Positions 26,781 through 38,696 of a DNA stretch of 64,000 nucleotides are shown here, in pieces; the stretch's first letter is position 1, and every line of letters begins with the position of its first letter. The stretch is taken from contig NZ_FYDJ01000002.1 in NCBI RefSeq assembly GCF_900187425.1, positions 310,001 through 374,000 of the forward strand, written 5' to 3'. Below the pieces are notes generated by a model. The model saw only the letters and a program-made list of their open reading frames with translations. It was not told where the DNA came from and did not search any database. The translations under genes and the position numbers were made by a program. The DNA is from Pseudomonas sp. Irchel s3h14 (GTDB lineage: Bacteria; Pseudomonadota; Gammaproteobacteria; Pseudomonadales; Pseudomonadaceae).

Positions 26781-27848
26781 TCACTCGTGATACTGCGCCG
26801 ACAGTTCATGCACCGCGCGCAGGAAGGCGCCAGCGTGTTCCGGATCGACTTCAGGCGTGATGCCATGGCCGAGGTTGAACACGTGGCCGCTGCCCTTGCC
26901 GTAGCTGGCGAGGATGCGGCCGACTTCGGTGCGGATGGCTTCTGGCTTGGCGTACAACACGGTCGGGTCCATGTTGCCTTGCAGGGCGACTTTGCTGCCG
27001 ACGCGATCACGGGCGCTGCCAATGTCGCAGGTCCAGTCCAGGCCGAGCGCATCAGCGCCAGCATCGGCAATGCTTTCGAGCCACAGGCCGCCGTTCTTGG
27101 TGAACAGAATCACCGGCACTTTGCGACCTTCGTGTTCGCGGATCAGGCCGCTGACGATTTTGCGCATGTAGGCCAGGGAGAACTCCTGGTACGCCGCCGC
27201 CGAGAGGCTGCCGCCCCAACTATCGAAGATCTGCACCGCTTGCGCCCCGGCCATGATCTGGCCGTTGAGGTAGCTGGTGACCGTCTGCGCGAGCTTGTCC
27301 AGCAGCAGGTGCAAGGCTTGCGGGTTGTCGTAGAGCATGGTTTTGGTCTTGCGGTAGTCTTTCGACGAGCCGCCTTCGACCATGTAGGTGGCCAGGGTCC
27401 ATGGGCTGCCGGCGAAGCCGATCAGCGGCACGCGGCCGTTCAGTTCGCGGCGGATGGTGCTGACCGCGTCCATGACGTAGCCGAGGTCTTTGTGCGGATC
27501 AGGGATTGGCAGGGCTTCGATGTCAGCCAGGGTGCTGACGACTTTCTTGAAGCGCGGACCTTCACCGGTTTCGAAGTACAGGCCTTGGCCCATGGCATCG
27601 GGGATGGTCAGGATGTCGGAGAACAGGATCGCCGCGTCCAGTTGTGGGTAGCGGTCGAGCGGCTGCATCGTGACTTCGCAAGCGAACTCCGGGTTCATGC
27701 ACAGGCTCATGAAGTCACCGGCCTTGGCACGGCTGGCGCGGTATTCCGGCAGGTAGCGACCGGCCTGACGCATCATCCAGACAGGCGTGACGTCTACGGG
27801 TTGCTTGAGCAGGGCGCGAAGGAAACGGTCGTTCTTCAGGGCAGTCAT
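26781..27848 (-). CDS. hemE: Uroporphyrinogen decarboxylase
   Basis: 355 residues, full length. '[21 protein letters not shown]' is the HemE signature that binds the substrate carboxylates (Arg-x-Ala-Gly-Arg), and '[17 protein letters not shown]' the second block. It converts uroporphyrinogen III to coproporphyrinogen III in haem synthesis. In P. aeruginosa I recall hemE directly after gltD; here a two-gene RND pump separates them. A REPIN follows the stop codon. Confidence 0.97.
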   Translation of the reverse strand: MTALKNDRFLRALLKQPVDVTPVWMMRQAGRYLPEYRASRAKAGDFMSLCMNPEFACEVTMQPLDRYPQLDAAILFSDILTIPDAMGQGLYFETGEGPRFKKVVSTLADIEALPIPDPHKDLGYVMDAVSTIRRELNGRVPLIGFAGSPWTLATYMVEGGSSKDYRKTKTMLYDNPQALHLLLDKLAQTVTSYLNGQIMAGAQAVQIFDSWGGSLSAAAYQEFSLAYMRKIVSGLIREHEGRKVPVILFTKNGGLWLESIADAGADALGLDWTCDIGSARDRVGSKVALQGNMDPTVLYAKPEAIRTEVGRILASYGKGSGHVFNLGHGITPEVDPEHAGAFLRAVHELSAQYHE

Positions 27849-28106
27849 GTCGGCATCCGGAAAAAAAGTGCGGGCATTTTCTCAGAGCGCGACGCAAAAG
27901 GCACGGTTGCAGGTCAGCCTTTTGTCTATCGGGTCAATTTGTCGCGCCAGTCAAACGCGGCGCCACGCCTCCTGAACCTTTGCCGGAGGCGCAAACAGGC
28001 GTGCTCGTGAGGGCGACGTCACATCTACTCGCACTCTTCCAAGACCCGCTTAACAACGAATTAACCGTCCCTTCCTAGCATCCGCGCCTCTTATGGAGGG
28101 GTGTCG

Positions 28107-29261
28107 ATGTATAGAAAACTGCATTTCGCGTCAGGTTCATTGGTACTGGCCATTATTGTCAGCGGCTGTACACAGGCATCCGACACGCCGGAATCCGCCC
28201 CTGTAAAGGTCAGCATCGAAACCCTGGAAGCCAGGCCCCTTTCCGTCACCAGCGAATTGAGTGGCCGGGTTGCGGCACCACGCATTGCCCAGGTACGCGC
28301 CCGAGTGGCTGGGGTGGTGCACAAAAGCGTGTTCGAGCAAGTCAGTGAAGTGAAACAGGGTGACGTTCTGTTTTACATCGACCCTGCGCCCCTTCAAGCC
28401 GATCTGGACAGTGCCGTGGCTGGACTGAAAAGAGCGCAGGCCGATGCGACGCGCGCGCGCCTGCAAGAACAGCGCTACCGCCGATTGATCTCGGGCAATG
28501 CGATCAGCGCCCAGGAATATGACAACACGCGCGCGGCGGCTCAGCAGGCCGAAGCTGACGTCGCGGCCAACCAGGCGATGGTGCAACGCGCGCGTCTGAA
28601 TTTGAGTTATTCCACTGTTACCGCTCCCATCTCCGGGCGCATCGGTCGCGCATTGGTGACCGAAGGCGCTCTGGTCGGACAGAACGAATCAACACCGCTG
28701 GCGCTAATTCAGCAACTGGACCCGATTCACGTCGACCTGACTCAATCGACCCGTGAGCTCAACGAACTACGCCGCTCTTTGCGCTCCGGCCAGTTGCAAC
28801 AGCTTGGTCAGGACCAGGCCAAAGCCACGCTGATTCAGGACGACGGCAGCCTCTATTCGTTGCCCGGCAAGCTGCTTTTCAGCGACATCACCGTCGACCC
28901 CGGCACAGGCCAGATCATCCTGCGCAGCGAGTTTCCCAATCCGGATCTCGACTTGCTGCCCGGCAGCTTCGTGCGGGTCCGGCTGGAGCAGGCCATCGAT
29001 CAACGCGGCATCAGCGTCCCGCAGCGCGCCATCGTGCGCAACAGCGCGGGATTGCCCCAAGTACTGCTGGTCGATGACGAACAGCGCGTGAGCCTGAAAA
29101 CGGTGCAACTGGGCGCGGTAAATCAGCATCGATGGGTGGTCACTGATGGCCTCAAATCGGGTGATCGCATCGTCGTCGAAGGTCTGCAACATGCTCGTCC
29201 CGGCGAAAAAGTCGAGATCGATAACTCCCCTCTTCCCCTTGCCCAGGCGACTGGTCAGTAA
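28107..29261 (+). CDS. RND efflux periplasmic adaptor (MexA/AcrA-type lipoprotein)
   Basis: 384 residues; ATG 28107 has GGAGGGG upstream, better than the GTG two codons earlier. A lipoprotein signal ends at 'LAIIVSGC'. Then come a lipoyl-like domain ('RVRARVAGVVHKSVF...GDVLFYIDP'), a coiled-coil hairpin (about 95-160) and beta-barrel/membrane-proximal domains. It bridges the inner membrane pump to an outer membrane channel. It lies 15 bases before the pump gene. No outer-membrane factor or TetR regulator is encoded nearby, so a shared OprM-like channel must be used. Confidence 0.92.
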   Translation: MYRKLHFASGSLVLAIIVSGCTQASDTPESAPVKVSIETLEARPLSVTSELSGRVAAPRIAQVRARVAGVVHKSVFEQVSEVKQGDVLFYIDPAPLQADLDSAVAGLKRAQADATRARLQEQRYRRLISGNAISAQEYDNTRAAAQQAEADVAANQAMVQRARLNLSYSTVTAPISGRIGRALVTEGALVGQNESTPLALIQQLDPIHVDLTQSTRELNELRRSLRSGQLQQLGQDQAKATLIQDDGSLYSLPGKLLFSDITVDPGTGQIILRSEFPNPDLDLLPGSFVRVRLEQAIDQRGISVPQRAIVRNSAGLPQVLLVDDEQRVSLKTVQLGAVNQHRWVVTDGLKSGDRIVVEGLQHARPGEKVEIDNSPLPLAQATGQ

Positions 29262-29276
29262 GCAGGACGCTTTTTT

Positions 29277-32200
29277 ATGCCGCAGTTCTTTATCGATCGC
29301 CCAGTGTTCGCCTGGGTGATTGCGCTGTTCATCCTGCTCGCCGGCGCACTGGCGATACCGCAGTTGCCAGTGGCGCAGTACCCCAACATTGCCCCGCCGA
29401 AAATCGAAGTTGTCGCCACCTATCCTGGAGCTTCGGCGCAGGCAATGGATCAAAGCGTCGTCAGCCTGATCGAGGAAGAGCTCAGCGGCGCTGATCATCT
29501 TCTGTATTTTGAATCGCGCAGCAGCCAGGGTTCCGCCACGATCACCTCGACCTTCAAACCCGGCACCAATCCCGAGCTTGCGCAGGTCGACGTACTCAAT
29601 CGCTTGAAAGTCATCGAGTCGCGCCTTCCCCAAGCGGTGATAGAACAAGGGTTGCGCGTGGAGAAAGTCTCAACAGGTTTCCTGTTGTTCATCTCGCTGA
29701 TCGGCACCAGCGCGGATGTCGACAACGTTGCCCTCAGCGATTATCTGGCGCGCAATGTGGTCAACGAAATCAAGCGCCTGGACGGCGTCGGCAAGGTCCA
29801 GATGTTCGGCTCCGAGCGGGCCATGCGCATTTGGGTCGACCCGCAAAAACTGATCGCTTTCAACCTGACGCCGGCGGACGTCAACGCTGCGATACTCGCT
29901 CAGAACGCGCTGATAGCGGCCGGCAGCCTCGGCGAATTACCGGTCAGCGGCAGTCAGGAAATCACCGCGACGGTCCTCGTTGAAGGACAATTGTCGAGCC
30001 CCGAAGCGTTCGCCGACATCGTGCTGCGCGCCGAGACCAATGGCGCCGTCGTACGTTTGGGCGATGTCGCCCGGGTCGAAATCGGCAGCCAGGAATACCA
30101 GTTCGGCACGCGCCTGAATGGCCAGCCTTCCAGCGAACTGGGCGTGCAACTGACGCCCGGTGGCAACGCGTTGAGCACGGCGACGCTGGTGCGCGCGAAG
30201 ATGGATGAGTTGACCCGTTATTTCCCGGCGGACATGAAGTACCAGATCGCGTATGACACCTCGCCCTTCGTCAAAGTCTCGATCACCAAAGTGGTCTACA
30301 CATTGCTCGAAGCGATGGTGCTGGTGTTTGCGGTGATGTACCTGTTCCTGCAAAACATCCGCTATACGTTGATTCCGACGCTGGTGGTGCCGGTGGCGTT
30401 GATGGGCACTTTTGCGATCATGCAGGTGCTGGGATTCTCCATCAATGTGCTGACCATGTTCGGCATGGTGCTGTCGATCGGCATCCTGGTGGACGACGCC
30501 ATCGTGGTGGTGGAGAACGTTGAACGAATCATGCTTCAGGAGCGGCTCTCGCCCAAGGAAGCAACGCGCAAGGCAATGAAGCAAATCAGCGGCGCCATCG
30601 TCGGTATTACCGTGGTACTGGTTGCCGTGTTTATCCCGATGGCGTTCATGCAAGGCTCGGTCGGGGTGATTTATCAGCAGTTCTCCCTGACCATGGCCAC
30701 GTCCATTCTGTTCTCGGCATTCCTCGCCCTGACCCTGACCCCGGCGCTGTGTGCGACGTTGCTGAAGCCTGTTGAACCGGGTGACCACGCTGCTCGCGGG
30801 TTCTTCGGTTGGTTCAACCGTCGCTTCGAACAACTGACCGACCGCTATCAGGATGGGGTCGCGTATGCATTGAAACGCAGCGGGAGTTATCTGTTCATCT
30901 ATGGCGGGCTGCTGATTGTGCTGGTGGTAACGTTCAGTCGCCTGCCGTCCTCGTTTCTTCCGGTCGAAGACATGGGCTACACGATCACCGACATTCAATT
31001 GCCCCCCGGCGCGAGCCAGAATCGCACGGTCGAGGTGATCAAGCAGATCGAAGCGCATAACGCCACCGAGCCGGGTGTGGACAACAGCACCTTCGTGCTC
31101 GGCTTCAGTTTTTCCGGCAGCGGACAGAACGCCGGGCTGGGTTACACCGTGCTCAGGGATTGGTCGCAGCGGGGCAGCAATGACACGGCGGCGGCCATCG
31201 CCGATCGCGCGAACGCGGTGGTGAGCCAGATCAAAGGGGCAGAAGTGTTCGTTGTTTTGCCGCCGCCGATTGACGGTCTCGGCACGTCCAGCGGTTTCGA
31301 ATTCCGCTTGCAGGACCGTGGCGGCCTCGGCTATGCCACGCTGATGAAGGCGCGCAGCGATTTGCTGGAAGCCGCGCAAGCCAGCCCGATCCTGATCAAC
31401 GTCCGCGAAAGCGCCCTTGCCGAGGCGCCACAGGTAAAACTCGATATCGACCGCCGGCACGCCAATGCGCTGGGCGTGTCTTTCGCCGAAATTGGCAACG
31501 TGGTGTCCACGGGCATCGGTTCGGCCTATATCAATGACTTCCCCAACCAGGGGCGTATGCAACGGGTGGTGGTCCAGGCTGAGGGCGAGCAGCGCAATCA
31601 GGTCGATGATCTGCTGAAGATGCACGTGCGCAACAACGAGGGAAAAATGGTGCCGCTGTCAGCCTTCGTCCAGGCCAAGTGGATTCAAGGACCGGCGCAA
31701 TTGAACCGTTACAACGGTTACCCGTCGATCAGCATTTCCGGTGAGCCGGCTCCTGGCTACAGCACCGGTGAAGCCATGGCGGAAATCGAACGTCTGGTGG
31801 CGCAAGGACCGGCCGGGCTGGGCCAGGAATGGACTGGGCTGTCGTTGCAGGAACGCTTGTCCGGCAATCAGGCGCCGATCCTGCTCGGCTTGTCGCTGCT
31901 GGTGGTGTTTTTGTGTCTGGCGGCGTTGTACGAGAGTTGGTCGATTCCGACGTCAGTGTTGCTGGTGGTGCCGCTCGGCGTGCTCGGCGCGGTGCTGGCG
32001 GTGACACTGCGCGAGATGCCCAACGACGTCTTCTTCAAGGTCGGATTGATCACCATCATTGGCCTGTCGGCGAAGAACGCGATCCTGATCATCGAATTTG
32101 CCAAAAGCCTTTATGACGAAGGTCACGATTTGATCGACGCCACCCTGCAAGCCGCGCGTTTGCGATTGCGGCCGATTGTGATGACATCGCTGGCATTCAT

Positions 32201-32366
32201 TCTGGGTGTGGTGCCGCTGGCGATTGCCACGGGCGCCAGTTCGGCGAGCCAGCAGGCGATCGGCACAGGCGTGATCGGCGGGATGATCACCGCGACGCTG
32301 GCGGTGGTGTTTGTACCGGTGTTTTTTGTAGTGGTAATGCAACGGGTGAAAACCCGGCGGCGCTGA
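29277..32366 (+). CDS. RND multidrug efflux pump, HAE1 family inner membrane subunit
   Basis: 1029 residues, the normal size for AcrB/MexB. N-terminus 'MPQFFIDRPVFAWVIALFI', helix 4 with the proton-relay pair in 'GILVDDAIVVVENVERIM' (Asp-Asp), and 'LITIIGLSAKNAILIIEFAK' (helix 10 Lys) are all present, so the pump looks intact. It exports amphipathic compounds through a trimeric rotary mechanism. It forms a two-gene operon with the adaptor and converges on gltD with a hairpin between the ends. Its substrate cannot be deduced; it lies in an interrupted hemE-gltD junction. Confidence 0.94.
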   Translation: MPQFFIDRPVFAWVIALFILLAGALAIPQLPVAQYPNIAPPKIEVVATYPGASAQAMDQSVVSLIEEELSGADHLLYFESRSSQGSATITSTFKPGTNPELAQVDVLNRLKVIESRLPQAVIEQGLRVEKVSTGFLLFISLIGTSADVDNVALSDYLARNVVNEIKRLDGVGKVQMFGSERAMRIWVDPQKLIAFNLTPADVNAAILAQNALIAAGSLGELPVSGSQEITATVLVEGQLSSPEAFADIVLRAETNGAVVRLGDVARVEIGSQEYQFGTRLNGQPSSELGVQLTPGGNALSTATLVRAKMDELTRYFPADMKYQIAYDTSPFVKVSITKVVYTLLEAMVLVFAVMYLFLQNIRYTLIPTLVVPVALMGTFAIMQVLGFSINVLTMFGMVLSIGILVDDAIVVVENVERIMLQERLSPKEATRKAMKQISGAIVGITVVLVAVFIPMAFMQGSVGVIYQQFSLTMATSILFSAFLALTLTPALCATLLKPVEPGDHAARGFFGWFNRRFEQLTDRYQDGVAYALKRSGSYLFIYGGLLIVLVVTFSRLPSSFLPVEDMGYTITDIQLPPGASQNRTVEVIKQIEAHNATEPGVDNSTFVLGFSFSGSGQNAGLGYTVLRDWSQRGSNDTAAAIADRANAVVSQIKGAEVFVVLPPPIDGLGTSSGFEFRLQDRGGLGYATLMKARSDLLEAAQASPILINVRESALAEAPQVKLDIDRRHANALGVSFAEIGNVVSTGIGSAYINDFPNQGRMQRVVVQAEGEQRNQVDDLLKMHVRNNEGKMVPLSAFVQAKWIQGPAQLNRYNGYPSISISGEPAPGYSTGEAMAEIERLVAQGPAGLGQEWTGLSLQERLSGNQAPILLGLSLLVVFLCLAALYESWSIPTSVLLVVPLGVLGAVLAVTLREMPNDVFFKVGLITIIGLSAKNAILIIEFAKSLYDEGHDLIDATLQAARLRLRPIVMTSLAFILGVVPLAIATGASSASQQAIGTGVIGGMITATLAVVFVPVFFVVVMQRVKTRRR

Positions 32367-32378
32367 TGGGCAATTGCA

Positions 32379-32411
32379 GCAGCGGGTATGTTCGCAAAGA
32401 ACAAACCCGCT
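32379..32411. terminator. Bidirectional hairpin between the RND pump and gltD
   Basis: GCAGCGGGT-A-TGTTC, loop GCAAA, GAACA-A-ACCCGCTGC gives a 14-pair stem with one A-A mismatch between convergent genes. No T tract follows, so it may work by RNA end protection as much as termination. Confidence 0.55.
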
Positions 32412-32448
32412 GCCACACATTGACCCTACCGCAGATCAGTGCCGGGCG

Positions 32449-33900
<1,452 letters not shown>

Positions 33901-36900
33901 TCACTGCGGGTTGGCACGGGTGCTGGAAAGCAACGATTTCAGGTTGGCAGCCTTGGGCTTGACCAGCCAGAAACGACGCAGATAGTCATCGAGGTTTTCA
34001 GCGAGGTTACGACCCCACTCGCTGTCGGTTTCCTCGACGTATTCGTTCAGCACGCGTTGCAGGTGGCTGCGATAGGCTTCCATCGCCTCACCGCTGATCC
34101 GCTGGATTTCCACCAGTTCGTGGTTGACCCGGTCAACGAAGGTGTTGTCCTGGTCGAGCACGTAGGCGAAACCGCCGGTCATGCCTGAGCCGAAGTTGTA
34201 ACCGGTCTTGCCCAATACGCAGACGAAACCACCGGTCATGTACTCGCAGCAGTGATCGCCCGTGCCTTCCACAACCGTGTGAGCACCGGAGTTACGCACC
34301 GCAAAACGCTCGCCCGCGGTACCGGCGGCGAACAACTTGCCGCCAGTGGCGCCGTACAAGCAGGTGTTGCCGATAATGGCACTGTCCTGAGTCTTGTAGA
34401 CGCTGCCCTTCGGCGGAACGATGACCAGCTTGCCGCCGGTCATGCCCTTGCCGACGTAGTCGTTGGCGTCGCCTTCCAGGTACATGTTCAGGCCGCCAGC
34501 GTTCCACACACCGAAGCTCTGACCGGCCGTCCCTTTGAAGCGGAAGGTGATCGGCGCGTTCGCCATGCCTTGGTTGCCGTGTTTGCGAGCGATTTCACCG
34601 GAGATCCGTGCGCCGATCGAACGGTCGCAGTTGCAGATATCCAGCGCGAAATCGGCGCCGCTCATGTCGTTGATCGCCGAAGTGGCCAGGTCGACCATTT
34701 TCTCGGCCAGCAGGCCTTTGTCGAACGGCGGGTTGCGCTCCACCTGGCAGAACTGAGGCTTGTCTGCCGGGATGTGATCGCTGCCCAGCAATGGCGTCAG
34801 GTCCAGGTGTTGCTGCTTGGCGGTCTGGCCTTCGAGGATGTCCAGCAGATCGGTACGACCGATCAGCTCTTCGAGGGAGCGCACGCCCAGCTTGGCCAGC
34901 CACTCACGGGTCTCTTCGGCGACGTAGGTGAAGAAATTCACCACCATGTCGACGGTCCCGATGTAGTGATCCTTGCGCAGCTTCTCGTTCTGAGTCGCGA
35001 CGCCAGTGGCGCAGTTGTTCAGGTGGCAAATACGCAGGTACTTGCAGCCCAGGGCGATCATTGGCGCGGTGCCGAAGCCGAAGCTTTCAGCGCCGAGAAT
35101 GGCCGCCTTGATCACGTCGAGGCCGGTTTTCAGGCCGCCGTCGGTTTGTACCCGCACTTTGCCGCGCAGGTCGTTGCCACGCAGGGTCTGGTGAGTTTCG
35201 GCCAAGCCGAGTTCCCACGGAGCGCCCGCGTATTTGATCGAGGTCAGCGGCGATGCACCGGTGCCGCCGTCGTAGCCGGAGATGGTGATCAAGTCCGCAT
35301 AGGCCTTGGCCACACCGGCGGCGATGGTGCCGACGCCTGCTTCTGCTACGAGTTTCACCGAGACCAGTGCCTTCGGGTTGACTTGTTTCAGGTCGAAAAT
35401 CAGCTGCGACAAGTCTTCGATCGAATAGATGTCGTGGTGCGGCGGCGGCGAAATCAGGGTCACGCCCGGCACTGCGTAACGCAGCTTGGCGATCAGACCG
35501 TTGACCTTGCCACCTGGCAGCTGACCACCTTCGCCGGGCTTGGCGCCCTGAGCGACTTTGATCTGCAGCACTTCAGCGTTGACCAGGTATTCCGGGGTCA
35601 CACCGAAACGGCCAGTCGCCACTTGCTTGATTTTCGAGCTCTTGATGGTGCCGTAACGCGCCGGGTCTTCGCCGCCTTCGCCGGAGTTGGAACGCGCACC
35701 GAGGCGGTTCATGGCTTCGGCCAGGGCTTCGTGAGCTTCCGGCGACAAGGCGCCGAGGGAGATGCCCGCGGAGTCAAAGCGCTTGAGCACCGATTCCAGC
35801 GGCTCGATCTCGCTGATGTCCAGCGGCGTGTCCAGGGTCTTGACCTTGAACATGTCGCGGATCATCGAGACCGGACGGTTGTCCACCAGCGCCGTGTATT
35901 CCTTGAACTTGCTGTAGTCGCCCTGCTGCACAGCGGCTTGCAGGGTGTTGACCACGTCCGGGTTGTACGCGTGATATTCGCCACCGTGGACGAACTTCAG
36001 CAAACCGCCCTGCTGGATTGGCTTGCGCGGGCTCCAGGCTTCGGCGGCCAGGGCTTTCTGCTCGGCTTCGATGTCGACGAAACGCGCACCTTTGATGCGG
36101 CTCGGTACGCCACGGAAGCTCAGGTCGCAGACTTCTTCAGACAGGCCGATGGCTTCGAACAACTGCGCACCGCGGTACGACGTGATGGTCGAGATGCCCA
36201 TCTTCGACAGGATCTTCAGCAGGCCTTTGGTGATGCCTTTGCGGTAGTTCTTGAACACCTCATAGAGGTCGCCCAGTACTTCACCGGTGCGGATCAGGTC
36301 GCCCAGCACTTCGTAGGCCAGGAACGGATAGACCGCCGAGGCGCCAAAACCGATCAACACCGCAAAGTGATGCGGATCGCGAGCGGTGGCAGTTTCCACG
36401 AGGATGTTGGAGTCGCAACGCAGGCCTTTTTCGGTCAAGCGGTGGTGCACCGCGCCGGTGGCCAGGGAAGCGTGGATCGGCAACTTGCCCGGAGCAATGT
36501 GACGGTCACTCAGCACGACCTGGGTACGGCCGGAGCGCACAGCTTCTTCAGCCTGATCGGCGACGTTGCGGATCGCCGCTTCGAGGCCGACGCTTTCGTC
36601 GTAGTTCAGGTCGATGATCGCGCGCTCGAAGCCCGGACGATCGAGGTTCATCAGCGAGCGCCACTTGGCCGGGGAAATGACCGGCGAGCTGAGGATCACA
36701 CGCGAGGCGTGTTCCGGCGACTCCTGGAAGATGTTGCGCTCGGCACCGAGGCAGATCTCCAGCGACATGACGATGGCTTCACGCAGCGGGTCGATCGGCG
36801 GGTTGGTGACCTGCGCGAACTGCTGGCGGAAATAGTCGTACGGCGTGCGCACGCGCTGGGACAGCACGGCCATCGGCGTATCGTCGCCCATCGAACCCAC

Positions 36901-38346
36901 CGCTTCGTAGCCTTGCTCGCCGAGCGGACGCAGCACCTGATCACGTTCTTCGAAAGTGACTTGGTACATCTTCATGTACTGCTTGAGCTGGTCGACGTCG
37001 TAGAACGCCGAACCGTGGTCGTTGTCTTCCATGGTCGCCTGAATGCGCAGGGCATTCTTGCGCAGCCATTGCTTGTACGGATGACGGGACTTCAAGCGGT
37101 TGTCGATGGCGTCGGTGTCGAGGATCTGGCCGGTTTCGGTGTCCACGGCGAAGATCTGACCCGGGCCAACGCGGCCCTTGGCGATCACGTCTTCAGGTTG
37201 GTAGTTCCAGACACCGATTTCCGAGGCCAGGGTAATAAAGCCGTTTTTGGTGGTGACCCAACGCGCCGGACGCAGACCGTTACGGTCGAGCAGGCACACC
37301 GCGTAGCGACCGTCGGTCATTACCACGCCGGCCGGGCCGTCCCACGGTTCCATGTGCATCGAGTTGTATTCGTAGAACGCACGCAGATCCGGGTCCATGG
37401 TTTCGACGTTCTGCCACGCAGGCGGAATGATCATCCGCACGCCACGGAACAGGTCGATACCACCGGTAACCATCAGCTCAAGCATGTTGTCCATGCTGGA
37501 GGAGTCGGAACCGACACGGTTGACCAGCGGGCCGAGTTCTTCCAGGTCCATCAGATCGTTGGTGAACTTGGTGCGACGGGCCACGGCCCAGTTGCGGTTA
37601 CCGGTGATGGTGTTGATCTCGCCGTTGTGGGCGAGGAAGCGGAACGGCTGAGCCAGCGGCCATTTCGGCAGGGTGTTGGTCGAGAAGCGCTGGTGGAACA
37701 CGCAAATCGAGGTCTGCAGGCGCTGGTCGCTGAGGTCTGGATAGAAGGCGGTCAAATCCGCCGGCATCATCAGGCCTTTATAAATGATGGTCTTGTGCGA
37801 AAAGCTGCAGACGTAGTGATCGGCGTCGGCGGCGTTGGCCACGGACGAGCGACGACGGGAGGTGAACAGCTTGACGGCCATGTCCTGATCGCTCAGGCCA
37901 TCACCGGCGATGAACACTTGCTCGATCTGCGGCAGGCGCTCAAGGGCCAGGCGGCCAAGAACGCTGGTGTCGATCGGCACTTTGCGCCAGCCGACGAGGG
38001 TCAGGCCAGCAGCGAGGATCTCGCGGTTCATGTTCTCGCGAGCGGCTTCGGCTTTGACCGGGTCCTGGTTGAAGAAGACCATGCCCACCGCATATTGCTT
38101 GGGCAGTTCGACGCCGAAGGTTTCCTGGGCGATGGCTCGCAGGAACACATCCGGCTTTTGAATCAGCAGACCGCAACCGTCACCGGTCTTGCCGTCGGCG
38201 TTGATCCCACCGCGGTGGGTCATGCAGGTCAGGGCCTCGATGGCCGTTTGCAAAAGGGTATGACTGGGCTCGCCCTGCATATGGGCTATCAGGCCGAAAC
38301 CGCAGTTATCCTTGAATTCATCTGGTTGGTACAGACCTGCTTTCAT
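33901..38346 (-). CDS. gltB: Glutamate synthase large subunit
   Basis: 1481 residues from ATG 38346 (a GTG two codons earlier is possible). A short propeptide of 14 residues precedes Cys15 in '[13 protein letters not shown]', the N-terminal nucleophile of the class II glutaminase domain. Then follow the central and FMN-binding synthase domains ('[19 protein letters not shown]'), the 3Fe-4S cysteines around '[15 protein letters not shown]' and the C-terminal beta-helix domain ('[17 protein letters not shown]'). It converts glutamine plus 2-oxoglutarate to glutamate. A 1412-codon antisense frame spans it but is a codon-bias shadow. Confidence 0.97.
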   Translation of the reverse strand: MKAGLYQPDEFKDNCGFGLIAHMQGEPSHTLLQTAIEALTCMTHRGGINADGKTGDGCGLLIQKPDVFLRAIAQETFGVELPKQYAVGMVFFNQDPVKAEAARENMNREILAAGLTLVGWRKVPIDTSVLGRLALERLPQIEQVFIAGDGLSDQDMAVKLFTSRRRSSVANAADADHYVCSFSHKTIIYKGLMMPADLTAFYPDLSDQRLQTSICVFHQRFSTNTLPKWPLAQPFRFLAHNGEINTITGNRNWAVARRTKFTNDLMDLEELGPLVNRVGSDSSSMDNMLELMVTGGIDLFRGVRMIIPPAWQNVETMDPDLRAFYEYNSMHMEPWDGPAGVVMTDGRYAVCLLDRNGLRPARWVTTKNGFITLASEIGVWNYQPEDVIAKGRVGPGQIFAVDTETGQILDTDAIDNRLKSRHPYKQWLRKNALRIQATMEDNDHGSAFYDVDQLKQYMKMYQVTFEERDQVLRPLGEQGYEAVGSMGDDTPMAVLSQRVRTPYDYFRQQFAQVTNPPIDPLREAIVMSLEICLGAERNIFQESPEHASRVILSSPVISPAKWRSLMNLDRPGFERAIIDLNYDESVGLEAAIRNVADQAEEAVRSGRTQVVLSDRHIAPGKLPIHASLATGAVHHRLTEKGLRCDSNILVETATARDPHHFAVLIGFGASAVYPFLAYEVLGDLIRTGEVLGDLYEVFKNYRKGITKGLLKILSKMGISTITSYRGAQLFEAIGLSEEVCDLSFRGVPSRIKGARFVDIEAEQKALAAEAWSPRKPIQQGGLLKFVHGGEYHAYNPDVVNTLQAAVQQGDYSKFKEYTALVDNRPVSMIRDMFKVKTLDTPLDISEIEPLESVLKRFDSAGISLGALSPEAHEALAEAMNRLGARSNSGEGGEDPARYGTIKSSKIKQVATGRFGVTPEYLVNAEVLQIKVAQGAKPGEGGQLPGGKVNGLIAKLRYAVPGVTLISPPPHHDIYSIEDLSQLIFDLKQVNPKALVSVKLVAEAGVGTIAAGVAKAYADLITISGYDGGTGASPLTSIKYAGAPWELGLAETHQTLRGNDLRGKVRVQTDGGLKTGLDVIKAAILGAESFGFGTAPMIALGCKYLRICHLNNCATGVATQNEKLRKDHYIGTVDMVVNFFTYVAEETREWLAKLGVRSLEELIGRTDLLDILEGQTAKQQHLDLTPLLGSDHIPADKPQFCQVERNPPFDKGLLAEKMVDLATSAINDMSGADFALDICNCDRSIGARISGEIARKHGNQGMANAPITFRFKGTAGQSFGVWNAGGLNMYLEGDANDYVGKGMTGGKLVIVPPKGSVYKTQDSAIIGNTCLYGATGGKLFAAGTAGERFAVRNSGAHTVVEGTGDHCCEYMTGGFVCVLGKTGYNFGSGMTGGFAYVLDQDNTFVDRVNHELVEIQRISGEAMEAYRSHLQRVLNEYVEETDSEWGRNLAENLDDYLRRFWLVKPKAANLKSLLSSTRANPQ

Positions 38347-38696
38347 AGACACTTTCTCACCAGGCTGCCTCTTATCGAGGCAAATTTCTTTTCAATTCAA
38401 CCACTTACCATCCGCGCCGAACGTACGCCAGCTTTGCGGGGGCAAAAGGGAGGTCATTGTACACACCGACACAGAGGCTCACAAATTTGACGACGAAATG
38501 TCGCAAATCTATGTCGCATTTGTGAAAGGTTTAAAGCGATATGCTGTGCTAGTCAAAACTTTTTTAATTTTGACCGCAACGACTCAAAGACTACTGTGAC
38601 GCAGACACCACAAGGCACGCGGTCTGTAGAGACGGCATGCGCTTGTAGAAATTTTGAGGTGCCGGGAGAGGCGGCCTGGGTAAGGCCGCCGAATCT
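38347..38696. other. gltB leader and promoter region with repeats
   Basis: 350 bases without a gene. Visible structures are an inverted repeat GTCAAAA-N9-TTTTGAC (38552-38574), a direct repeat ATGTCGCA (38498-38505 and 38511-38518) and, next to the SPOR gene end, the hairpin at 38670-38690. The AT-rich block 38540-38575 is the likely gltB promoter zone on the minus strand. Confidence 0.55.
38670..38690 (-). terminator. Hairpin just after the SPOR-ATPase gene
   Basis: GGCGGCC-TGGGTAA-GGCCGCC, a perfect 7-bp GC stem, begins 7 bases beyond the stop. There is no T tract, so termination may be weak. Confidence 0.4.

Noticed and set aside
34252..38490. A 1412-codon open frame on the plus strand opposite gltB
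   Set aside because: It mirrors gltB codon positions almost end to end, has no domain or start signal, and GC-rich third-base bias in Pseudomonas often opens such antisense frames.
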